Shown: one piece after another, positions 7,491 through 14,157 of the stretch
Layout: each line of letters opens with the position of its first letter
How positions within the stretch are numbered: position 1 is the stretch's first letter
From: DATARH01 sp036264235
GTDB lineage: Bacteria > Pseudomonadota > Alphaproteobacteria > ATCC43930 > CGMCC-115725
Direction of reading: 5' to 3'
NCBI GenBank assembly: GCA_036264235.1
Contig: DATARH010000055.1
Coordinates: forward strand, 1 to 17,180
DNA: 17,180 nt
Notes under the pieces: model-generated
The model's input: the letters and a program-made list of their open reading frames with translations, nothing else
What the model was told of the DNA's origin: nothing
Databases searched by the model: none
Translations under genes and position numbers: made by a program

Positions 7491-8336
7491 ATGAAATACC
7501 AGCACATCCGGGTCGAGCCGCTATCGGCGCATGTCGGCGCCGAGATTGCCGGCGTCGATCTGGCGGCGCCGGTGCCGGACGCGGCAATGGCCGAGATCCG
7601 CCACGCCTTTGGCGAGAATGGCGTCGTGTTCTTCCGCGACCAGCAGCTAACGCCGGAGCAGCATGTCGCCTTCGCCGAACGCTTCGGCCCGATCGACATC
7701 AACCGCTTCTTTGCGCATGTGCCCGACTATCCGATGATCGCCGAGGTGCGCAAGGAGCCGGAGCAGCAGCGCAACATCGGCGGCGGCTGGCACACCGACC
7801 ACAGCTATGACGGGGTGCCGGCCCTCGGCTCGATGCTGTATGCGCGCGAGGTGCCCAAGACCGGCGGCGACACCCTCTTCGCCAGCATGTACGCCGCCTA
7901 TGACGCGCTGTCGGACGGGCTCAAGGCGACGCTGGAAGGGATGCGCGCCTGTCACTCGAGCCGGCATGTGTTCGGCCCGGAGGCGATGGCGCGGCGCGGC
8001 GATCTCAACGGTCGCATCGGAAATTCCGAGCTGGCGACGCAAGACGCGGTGCATCCGGTCGTGATCCGTCACCCCGATACAGGACGCAAGGCCCTCTACG
8101 TCAATCCCGGCTTCACCTTGCGGTTCGAGGGCTGGAGCGACGACGAATCGCGGCCGCTGCTCGAATATTTGTACCGGCATGCGGTGCGGCCGGAATTCAC
8201 CTGCCGCTTTCACTGGCGCGAAGGCTCGCTGGCGCTATGGGACAACCGCTCGACCTGGCATTTCGCGGTCAACGACTATCACGGCGAGCGCCGCCTGTTG
8301 CATCGCATCACGATCGAGGGAACGCCGCTGCACTAG
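7491..8336 (+). CDS. TauD/TfdA family Fe(II)/2-oxoglutarate-dependent dioxygenase
   Basis: A 281-residue oxygenase that would hydroxylate its substrate using 2-oxoglutarate and O2, often causing loss of a sulfite, ether or amine group. The facial triad is intact: His101 and Asp103 in WHTDHS and His257 in TWHFAVNDYHG; Arg272 in RRLLHRI is the 2-oxoglutarate-binding arginine. Positions and total length are almost those of Escherichia coli TauD. The N-terminus (VEPLSAHVGAEIAGVDLA) and VFFRDQ are also typical. The substrate cannot be inferred: taurine, phenoxyacetate, alkyl sulfate and other ligands are all used in the family. GGGAG at 7480-7484 supports the start. It shares an operon with the alcohol dehydrogenase, and its stop codon overlaps the stop of the convergent SDR gene by four bases. 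Confidence 0.94.
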   Translation: MKYQHIRVEPLSAHVGAEIAGVDLAAPVPDAAMAEIRHAFGENGVVFFRDQQLTPEQHVAFAERFGPIDINRFFAHVPDYPMIAEVRKEPEQQRNIGGGWHTDHSYDGVPALGSMLYAREVPKTGGDTLFASMYAAYDALSDGLKATLEGMRACHSSRHVFGPEAMARRGDLNGRIGNSELATQDAVHPVVIRHPDTGRKALYVNPGFTLRFEGWSDDESRPLLEYLYRHAVRPEFTCRFHWREGSLALWDNRSTWHFAVNDYHGERRLLHRITIEGTPLH

Positions 8337-9304
8337 GTGCCGATGCGCCAGCCGGCGTCTTTCGCGAAGCTCTCGAAAAAATCGGTGTCATAGGCGCGCT
8401 CCGGCGACTGCCGCACCAACTCGTCGATTTTGTGCGCGTCGTCGCCGACCAGGATGCGCCAGCGCTCGGCCTTGACCCCGTCGAGGATGATCGTCGCGGC
8501 CTCGGCGGCGCTGGTCGGCGCCTCGTCGCGGAAGCGACGCTCGCGCTCGGCGACCAGCTTGCGGATGTCGTCGTCGGACAAGGCTGACACATCGCGGCCG
8601 CCGGCGGCGAGGCGGGCCCGCGCCTGCGAAATTTGCGTCGCGGTCACCTCGTCAGCCAGGCTGCCGCCCTGAATCTTGCGTGAGTTCTCCGGAATGCCGG
8701 TGCCGATATGGCCGGGCATCACGACAGAGCATTTGATGTGCGGCGCGTTGATCCGCAGATCGGTGATCAGCGCCTCGGTGAAGCCCTTGACCGCGAATTT
8801 CGCGGCGGCGTAGGCGGTGTGCGGGATGCGCGGCCCGAGCGAGGCCCAGAAGCCGTTGACGCTGCTGGTGTTGACGATGTGGCCCTCCTCGGCGTTCTGC
8901 AGCATCGGCAGGAAGGCGCGGGTGCAATTATAGACGCCGCCCCAGCAGATGTTGAAGGTCCGCTCCCACTCGTCGCGGCTGTTGGCGATTATGCTGCCGC
9001 CGCCGCCGATCCCGGCATTGTTGAACAGCAGGTGGATCTTGTCGGCGGCGTGGCGCTCGGCGACCTCGTCGCGAAACCGCTCGACCTGCGCCGCGTCGGA
9101 GACATCGGCCAGATGCGAGGTGATCCGCAGCCCCTGCGGCACGCCGGCCGCTTGGCACAGGCGCTGGGTTTCCGCCATGCCGTCGGCCGAGACGTCGCAC
9201 ATCGCGATGTTGCAGCCTTCATCGACCAGCTGCCGCACCAGCTCCCGACCCATCCCCGAGCCGCCGCCGGTGATCACTGCGATCCGCCCCGCGAAGTCCT
9301 TCAT
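8333..9304 (-). CDS. SDR family NAD(P)-dependent oxidoreductase
   Basis: A 323-residue short-chain dehydrogenase/reductase. The cofactor motif TGGGSGMG is at 12-19, Asp37 at the end of the second strand suggests NAD(H), NNAG is at 95-98 and the catalytic residues are Ser148 (NTSSVNG), Tyr165 and Lys169 (YAAAK). About 70 residues extend beyond the classical 250-residue core, rich in charged residues and containing ARARLAAGGRD and RWRILVGDDA; this longer C-terminus is seen in a subgroup of proteobacterial SDRs. It would interconvert an alcohol and a ketone on an unknown substrate. The 4-base CTAG at 8333-8336 holds both its stop and that of the convergent dioxygenase. It is preceded by about 74 bases to the toxin gene, on the same strand but probably under separate control. 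Confidence 0.93.
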   Translation of the reverse strand: MKDFAGRIAVITGGGSGMGRELVRQLVDEGCNIAMCDVSADGMAETQRLCQAAGVPQGLRITSHLADVSDAAQVERFRDEVAERHAADKIHLLFNNAGIGGGGSIIANSRDEWERTFNICWGGVYNCTRAFLPMLQNAEEGHIVNTSSVNGFWASLGPRIPHTAYAAAKFAVKGFTEALITDLRINAPHIKCSVVMPGHIGTGIPENSRKIQGGSLADEVTATQISQARARLAAGGRDVSALSDDDIRKLVAERERRFRDEAPTSAAEAATIILDGVKAERWRILVGDDAHKIDELVRQSPERAYDTDFFESFAKDAGWRIGT

Positions 9305-9378
9305 CTCGCTGTCCCTTGGGATCGATTGGCTTCATGTGCAAAGCTAACCGCTCTGACTTTCCGATGAAAGCCGACGGC

Positions 9379-9768
9379 TCAGCGGATCAATATGATCTCC
9401 ACGCCGACATCCACCCTTGCCCAGGCTCGATCGGCGGTAACGGCTGGCTCCCCGAGCCGTAATGCCAGTGCTAGGCACGCGCGGTCACCAAGTGAGAGCC
9501 CGGCGCGTCGCGTCACTGTCCACAGATCAGCAGTGGCTCGCGCTTGTTGGCCGTCGAAGGGGAATATACGCAGATCTAGGGCATCGACCGCCGCGTCGGC
9601 CTGCGCTTGGTTCAAGCCGTCCGCCGCTAATTTTGTCAGAACCTCGGAAAGATTGACCGCGCTGATCGCTGCATGGACCAGACGCTCGGGACTGATTTTA
9701 CTGAAAGGCTCCTCCTTGAGCGCGGCGAGTATTGCCGAGGCATCGGCAACGACCTCACTCCCTCTCAC
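9379..9768 (-). CDS. vapC: PIN-domain toxin, VapC family
   Basis: The 129-residue protein is a PIN-domain ribonuclease of the VapC type, the toxin of a type II module that cleaves RNA, often tRNA. The acidic catalytic residues are in order: Asp9 (VVADASAIL), Glu42 (VNLSEVL), Asp95 (LSLGDRACLALA) and Asp113 (VTADRAW). The start is a GTG at 9768 overlapping the antitoxin gene by 14 bases, so translation is coupled; no in-frame ATG lies upstream of the first strand. An AGAGG a few bases ahead may serve the ribosome. All active-site residues are intact, so the toxin is predicted functional. Wobble bases differ from the adjacent catabolic genes, fitting a horizontally moving module. Confidence 0.93.
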   Translation of the reverse strand: MRGSEVVADASAILAALKEEPFSKISPERLVHAAISAVNLSEVLTKLAADGLNQAQADAAVDALDLRIFPFDGQQARATADLWTVTRRAGLSLGDRACLALALRLGEPAVTADRAWARVDVGVEIILIR

Positions 9769-10006
9769 GCCGCGCCTCTTTGCGACGCTCCGCGATTAAC
9801 TCTGCGACGAGATCGCGGCCGGAGCCATAGCGGGCCACAATGCGCTGAGCCTCTTTGAGGGCCTGTTTGGGAGTGCGGAGCCGCAGTTCCCCTTCGCCGA
9901 TCGCCTCGATCAGCAGTTCGTCGCCGGGCTTGATTCCGGCCGCCGCGCGGCACTCCGCCGGAATCACGATGCGGCCTTGCTGGTTGACCTTGGCCCGGGC
10001 CGTCAT
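9755..10006 (-). CDS. vapB: AbrB/SpoVT-type antitoxin partnered with the PIN toxin
   Basis: An 83-residue swapped-hairpin antitoxin. The N-terminal DNA-binding half reads KVNQQGRIVIPAECRAAAGI then KPGDELLIEAIGEGELRLR, the standard AbrB-like arrangement; the C-terminal half, with many Arg and Glu residues, should wrap and inhibit the toxin. The ATG at 10006 was chosen because it begins right at the AbrB fold; a longer in-frame reading extends about 50 residues upstream but carries no domain and crosses the likely promoter. No clear Shine-Dalgarno precedes it, suggesting a short or leaderless-like start. It overlaps the toxin by 14 bases. Antitoxins of this type repress their own operon by binding inverted repeats, and one is present upstream. 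Confidence 0.9.
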   Translation of the reverse strand: MTARAKVNQQGRIVIPAECRAAAGIKPGDELLIEAIGEGELRLRTPKQALKEAQRIVARYGSGRDLVAELIAERRKEARRERE

Positions 10007-10037
10007 GACATATACCGAATTTTCTGACAAGCATGTT

Positions 10038-10068
10038 ATGATATGACACTCGTACTGTCGCGTGTCAA
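10038..10068 (-). promoter_or_regulatory. Candidate promoter and operator of the toxin-antitoxin operon
   Basis: On the minus strand a perfect TTGACA lies at 10068-10063 and TATCAT at 10043-10038, with a long 19-base spacer. An inverted repeat with arms TGACAC (10044-10049) and GTGTCA (10062-10067) spans the spacer and overlaps the -35 box, which is a natural place for repression by the antitoxin-toxin complex. The local sequence is clearly more AT-rich than its surroundings. The same intergenic region must also serve the divergent MetE-like gene. The promoter call is from consensus similarity only. Confidence 0.45.
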
Positions 10069-10124
10069 TTTCTCGATGACTCAAGACATTGGTAACCTGG
10101 AGCCTCCTTTCAGAGGGATAAGCC

Positions 10125-11300
10125 ATGCTGACCACGACCCGCGACATGGTCCTGCCGACTGCGATCACCGGCTCCTATCCGCGTCCCTTATGGTACGACG
10201 CAAGCCTCGGCGGCCGTTCGTTCAAGACCGCGATGGGCGACTCGTTGTTCCGCGAGCAATATCTCGATGCGGTCGCCGCGATCATCAACGCGCAGGAGGC
10301 GGCCGGGCTCGACATTGTCACCGATGGCGACAGCCGCTTCGATCTCGCGGTCGGCGGCAAGAGCTGGTTCTTCTACCCGATCGAGCGGCTGGGCGGCGTC
10401 ACCGGGCATCGCGACACCTCCCGCGGTTGGATGCAGCGGCACGGCCTCAAGCCCGGCAAGATCCTGTGGGAGGTGCAGGAGGCGTATCAGCCGGGGGTCG
10501 TCACCGAGAAACTGACGCGCGGTCCGCTCGAATACGCCGCGCTGTGGCAGGTGGCGCAGCGCCTCTCCGACAAGCCGGTGAAGTTCGGCGCGATCTGCGC
10601 CCCGGGCCTCGCCAGCATGCTGTGGGATGAGCACTACCATGACGACAAGGCGCTGGTGCTCGATCTGTGCGACATCATGAATGCCGAGTTCAAGGAACTG
10701 GCCGCCGCCGGCTGCCCGGTGATCCAGGTCGAGGAGCCGCGCCATCACGGCCTCTCGACCCTGCCAGACTGCAAGGACAGCGATCTCGAATTCCAGACCG
10801 AGGCATTCAACCGCCAGCTCGACGGCGTCGAGGCCGAAATCTGGGTGCATTGCTGCTGGGGCAATCCCAACCAGCAGCGCGTCTATTGGGAGGTGCCGAG
10901 CTATGAGCGGGCACTGCCGCACCTCCTACAACTGAAGTGCGACGTGATCACCTTCGAATGCGCCTCGAGCGACGGCAAGGACCTGCATTTGTTCGGCAAG
11001 TACCCGACCGACAAGAAGATCGGCATCGGCGTCGTCAACCATTGCAACACCGTCGTCGAACCGGCCGAGCACGTCGCCAATCTGATCCGCAAGGCGCTCG
11101 AATTCATCCCGCCGGAGCGGCTGGTGATCACCACCGATTGCGGCTTTGGCCGCGAGGGCCTGTCGCGCCGGATCGCCCATTACAAATGCGTCGCTATGGT
11201 CGAAGGCACCAACATTGTGCGCTGCGAGCTGGGCCTGCCGGAAGCGCACATCCGCGCCGCTGACCCGCGGCTTTACTTCGCGACCGCCGGCCGGGGATAG
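10125..11300 (+). CDS. MetE-like cobalamin-independent methyltransferase, single C-terminal-type domain
   Basis: A 391-residue protein matching the catalytic C-terminal barrel of cobalamin-independent methionine synthase; full MetE is about 750 residues, so the N-terminal half is absent. The opening TAITGSYPRP and DIVTDGDSRF are typical. Zinc ligands are all there: His242 and Cys244 (WVHCCWG), Glu278 (ITFECASSDG) and Cys339 (TTDCGFGREG). The acid pair in QVEEPRHHG replaces the usual QIDEPAL block. Short MetE-like paralogues are known as core methyltransferases using a methylated donor other than, or simpler than, polyglutamyl methyl-tetrahydrofolate; the true donor and acceptor here are unknown. 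AGAGGG at 10112-10117, seven bases before the ATG, supports the start. It diverges from the toxin-antitoxin operon and converges on the broken deacetylase gene. A role in demethylating a catabolic substrate is possible. Confidence 0.88.
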   Translation: MLTTTRDMVLPTAITGSYPRPLWYDASLGGRSFKTAMGDSLFREQYLDAVAAIINAQEAAGLDIVTDGDSRFDLAVGGKSWFFYPIERLGGVTGHRDTSRGWMQRHGLKPGKILWEVQEAYQPGVVTEKLTRGPLEYAALWQVAQRLSDKPVKFGAICAPGLASMLWDEHYHDDKALVLDLCDIMNAEFKELAAAGCPVIQVEEPRHHGLSTLPDCKDSDLEFQTEAFNRQLDGVEAEIWVHCCWGNPNQQRVYWEVPSYERALPHLLQLKCDVITFECASSDGKDLHLFGKYPTDKKIGIGVVNHCNTVVEPAEHVANLIRKALEFIPPERLVITTDCGFGREGLSRRIAHYKCVAMVEGTNIVRCELGLPEAHIRAADPRLYFATAGRG

Positions 11301-11365
11301 GAGCGAGATCGACCGCGCGAGCGGTTATTCGGCCGGTACGGCCGCTAGGTGGCGGTGACGGTGCG

Positions 11366-11388
11366 GGCCTCGGCGTTGGGCCGAGGCC
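11366..11388. repeat. GC-rich hairpin near the convergent ends of the MetE-like and deacetylase genes
   Basis: The arms GGCCTCGGC and GCCGAGGCC form a perfect 9-bp stem with loop GTTGG. It lies 66 bases past the MetE-like stop and inside the last codons of the deacetylase reading frame. No T-run follows on either strand, so it is not a standard intrinsic terminator, though it could end or stabilise the plus-strand transcript. Confidence 0.45.
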
Positions 11389-12118
11389 GCAGGATTTGGA
11401 TGCCGCCACAGCTCTTGGCGTTCCACGATCGGATCGCGAGCCGGCGCAAACGCGAGTGCCGATGCACCATGAATCGAAGATTTGGCGATCCTGAAGGCTT
11501 CGACATGGACGTCGCCCGCCTCTTGTCCGGCTTCCCACAATCCGCACTGGGTGGCCCACCAGCTCGAGCGCAGATTGAGATAGGCCGGCTGCAGATAGTC
11601 TTTGTGCGACTGCGATTTGTGGCAGGCGATCGCCGCCAGCTTCTTTGACGCGAACGGGCTCACATCGACGAACAGATTGGGTTCGAACGCGCGTGAGCCG
11701 CGCGGCGGCTCGACCTGTAGCAGCAGCTCGATTTCGGGCCGCCGCTGCACGACATTCAGCACCGCGCGCGATACCGCGAGGTGGTCCTGATGATCGATAT
11801 CGCCTGGATGGTAATCGTGCGTCACGACGATCGCCGGCTTGTAGTCGCTGAGCCATTGCTCGACTTGCATGATCAGGCGGCTGCTGTATTGCAGATCGCC
11901 GTCGGGCAGCGCACCGCGAAGGAGTTCGAACCCATGATCGCGCTGGCGCGTTCGGCTTCCTGAACGCGGCCATTGATCGCGGTGTACGGCGATCCGGCGG
12001 TGCCGTCGGTGACGATCCCGACCAGCACTCGGTAACCGCGCGAGTGCAGCACACCAAGCGTGCCAAAGCAGGTTAGCTCGGCATCGTCCGGATGCGCGAA
12101 GACGGCGAGGACAGACTT

Positions 12119-12131
12119 CAAAGAACGCTCC
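12119..12131 (-). promoter_or_regulatory. Ribosome binding site and TTG start of the deacetylase
   Basis: On the minus strand GGAG at 12131-12128 precedes a TTG at 12121-12119 by six bases. Starting there gives the compact family N-terminus with a Lys-Ser-Val-Leu-Ala-Val-Phe strand. The upstream GTG at 12133 has no such site. Confidence 0.45.
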
Positions 12132-12149
12132 ACTCGAACAAATTCGAGT
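12132..12149. repeat. Inverted repeat between the glycan synthase and deacetylase genes
   Basis: ACTCGAA and TTCGAGT are perfect 7-bp arms around CAAA. It lies 41 bases past the stop of the synthase gene and touches the possible GTG start of the deacetylase. No T-run follows on the minus strand. It may be a transcript-processing or attenuating hairpin or an operator. Confidence 0.4.
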
Positions 12150-12190
12150 TCAATCAGGCCCGACGAGATTTGATATTTGGTAAACCGGTC

Positions 12191-14140
12191 TCAGCGCAGC
12201 GACCGGGCTGCGAGGGCGCCAAGCAGGCGGCGACCGACGACCCGTTCGAACACGCGGTAATACCGGCCGGAATACACCATCCGGATCAGCGCGTCGCGCA
12301 ATAGGTCCGTCTGCAGAAACTCGACGGCAAAGCTTGTTCCCGTAATTTCGGCAATGCGCGCGCGAACGACGCCGAATTCCGGCAGGCTCAGGAACACGGT
12401 CGCACCTTGCGGCCAGGGCGCGGGAGCGAGGATGCGGCCGCCGCCGACCGAAATATCGACCAGTTGGGCAGTCACCGCCTGATCCGCAGTAAAGGCCCGC
12501 ACCGGCTCCGATGTGGCAAAGCGCTGTTCGCCGTCCTGGCGCGGCAGCTCGATGCAGGCCCCGATCGCAAGGATCAGGACGACGAGGTTGTAGACGCTCC
12601 AGAACAGCACGATCGCCGTTGCCTCGACCGATTGCCGCATCGGCCCGAAATCGGCGGCGCTCGAATAAAGAAGGCCGAGCAGCGTCAACCCGGCGATCAA
12701 CCCAAAAAAGCCGACCAAATCCCAGTGAACCAGCACGCGATGCCGCAACCGGCCTTTGGCCGTCACCTTGAACGGGTGACCGTGCGGCTTCAGCAGCCCG
12801 ATGAAGGTCGCCTTGAGCGCCGCGGGCATCGTCAAAACATGCGACACGTCGGTCAGCACCGGCTGGACCAGCCCGCCGGTGCACCAGTAGAGCGTGATCA
12901 TGACGGAGACGTAATACGGCAGGAAATGCTCGATCACATCCGCCGCCGAGGCGGTTCCGACCGTCACACCGGTAAACCAATAGACGATCGGCGTCGACAG
13001 GCAGAGCAGCTTGAACGTGAATGTGCCGGCCCAGTACAGGAACGCGTCGATCAGCCCGATCCGATAGCGAAGGCTCAGCCCGGATCCGCCTAGGGGGCCG
13101 AACTTCGAGCGTACGATCTGCATCAGGCCGAGGCACCAGCGGCCGCGCTGCGTCAGATACTCTTCCATGCCTTCGGGGGCGAGACCGGCGGTCAGCGGCT
13201 CGTTCAGGTACACGGTGCGCCAGCCCTTTGTGTCGAGCTTCAGCGTCACCAGAAAATCCTCGGTGACGCTCTCGGTCGGAAACCCGCCGATCGCGTCGAG
13301 CGCGGTCATTCGGATAACCGACGAGGTACCGCAGCAGAACGCCGCGCCCCATGCGTCTTTCGATGCCATGACATGGTCGAAGAAGAAGCGCTGCTCGTCG
13401 GGCCAGACGTCGCCGACGAGCAGGTTCCACTGGATGGGGTCCCAATTGAAAAAATGCTGCGGCGTCTGTACCAGCCCGACGCCCTGATCCTGGAACAGTG
13501 GGATGATCCGCCACAGGAAGTCGGAATTCGGCACGAAATCGGCGTCGAGCACCGCGATGAAATCCGGCGGCTCGGGGCCATCGCGCAGGTGGGCGAGGGC
13601 GTGATTGATGTTGCCGGCCTTGGCATGCTTGTTGTCGGGCCGCGTCAGATAGTTTGCGCCCTTGCTGTGGCACAGCTCCTTCAGCCAGCCACGGCGCTTG
13701 TCATCGAGCACCCAGATTTGCTTCCCCGGGAAATCGACCGCCAGCGCTCCGACAATGGTGCGCCGCAGGATGCTTTCATCCTCATTGTAGGTCGCGATCA
13801 GTATGTCGACGCGCGGCAGCGCGGGTTGGGCGGTCAGCGACTTGGTGAGCGCGGTCGCATCGGCGCTGCGATCGCGCGTGCGCGACAGCGTGATGAAGCC
13901 CAGCGTCCAGCCGATGTTGACCGCCGCCTCGACGAGCGCGAACCCCCACGCGTAGAGGCTCTCGAAGGTGAGCTGCAAGGGCGGCAGCGTCTCGGCGAAC
14001 CGCCATCCCACATACCGCCAGGTCAACAGGATGCAGATGCCGAACAGTACGGTTCGGGCCCAGTTCGACTTGGGGTCGAGAAACGGGACGACCAGAATAC
14101 CGGCGCCGACCAGGACCAACGTTAAGCCGAAATAGTCCAT
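12191..14140 (-). CDS. BcsA-like processive beta-glycan synthase (GT2) with C-terminal PilZ-like region
   Basis: A 649-residue inner-membrane glycosyltransferase. Two or three hydrophobic helices fill residues 1-85. The GT2 domain follows: DILIATYNEDE at 112-122, VLDDKRRGW (first Asp pair 146-147), LDADF with the DxD at 199-201, AFCCGTSSV at 267-275, TEDF at 293-296 and QRGRW at 331-335. These are the nucleotide-sugar, catalytic-base and acceptor motifs of cellulose synthase-type enzymes. Further helices lie at about 365-530. A PilZ-like region at about 531-612 contains LVDISVGGG (DxSxxG), but its arginines in PRQDGEQRF are spaced RxxxxxR, not RxxxR. It begins 17 bases after the membrane-fusion gene. 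No bcsB, bcsC or bcsZ is present. Gene order and partner resemble BgsA, the c-di-GMP-activated mixed-linkage beta-glucan synthase of Sinorhizobium meliloti; cellulose or another beta-glucan is the alternative product. Confidence 0.9.
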   Translation of the reverse strand: MDYFGLTLVLVGAGILVVPFLDPKSNWARTVLFGICILLTWRYVGWRFAETLPPLQLTFESLYAWGFALVEAAVNIGWTLGFITLSRTRDRSADATALTKSLTAQPALPRVDILIATYNEDESILRRTIVGALAVDFPGKQIWVLDDKRRGWLKELCHSKGANYLTRPDNKHAKAGNINHALAHLRDGPEPPDFIAVLDADFVPNSDFLWRIIPLFQDQGVGLVQTPQHFFNWDPIQWNLLVGDVWPDEQRFFFDHVMASKDAWGAAFCCGTSSVIRMTALDAIGGFPTESVTEDFLVTLKLDTKGWRTVYLNEPLTAGLAPEGMEEYLTQRGRWCLGLMQIVRSKFGPLGGSGLSLRYRIGLIDAFLYWAGTFTFKLLCLSTPIVYWFTGVTVGTASAADVIEHFLPYYVSVMITLYWCTGGLVQPVLTDVSHVLTMPAALKATFIGLLKPHGHPFKVTAKGRLRHRVLVHWDLVGFFGLIAGLTLLGLLYSSAADFGPMRQSVEATAIVLFWSVYNLVVLILAIGACIELPRQDGEQRFATSEPVRAFTADQAVTAQLVDISVGGGRILAPAPWPQGATVFLSLPEFGVVRARIAEITGTSFAVEFLQTDLLRDALIRMVYSGRYYRVFERVVGRRLLGALAARSLR

Positions 14141-14157
14141 CCCAAAGCTGTCGCCGC

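Larger units (their letters stand above)
11325..12133 (-). pseudogene. PIG-L / LmbE family deacetylase, broken by a one-base frameshift
   Basis: Two reading frames together make one LmbE-like de-N-acetylase of about 269 residues. The first part (12133 to about 11931) carries VFAHPDDAEL, the HPDD zinc motif, and TDGTAG. The second (from about 11930 down to 11325) carries LPDGDLQYSS and then VVTHDYHPGDIDHQDH, the second zinc-ligand region, and ends after VEAFRIAKSS. Restoring one base between 11930 and 11932 rejoins IMG to FELLRGALPDG in perfect family order. As written, the first frame stops about 19 codons after the break. The start is a GTG at 12133 or, better, a TTG at 12121 with GGAG six bases before it. 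It follows the glycan synthase gene on the same strand and may have modified an N-acetylated glycan. A sequencing error cannot be excluded. The final 30 codons are also ambiguous: a neighbouring frame ending at 11346 has stronger wobble GC bias. Confidence 0.8.

Noticed and set aside
9369..9379. AGCCGACGGCT palindrome after the toxin stop as a terminator
   Set aside because: The stem is 5 bp with a single-base loop, which cannot form a normal hairpin, and only a short T-rich stretch follows.
9379..10068. Part of a larger anti-phage defence island
   Set aside because: Only the two-gene toxin-antitoxin module is present; no nuclease, helicase, reverse transcriptase, CBASS, restriction or CRISPR gene is nearby.
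11928..11935. Programmed ribosomal frameshift in the deacetylase gene
   Set aside because: A -1 shift would join the frames, but there is no canonical slippery heptamer at the junction and no obvious stimulatory structure; a simple indel explains it better.
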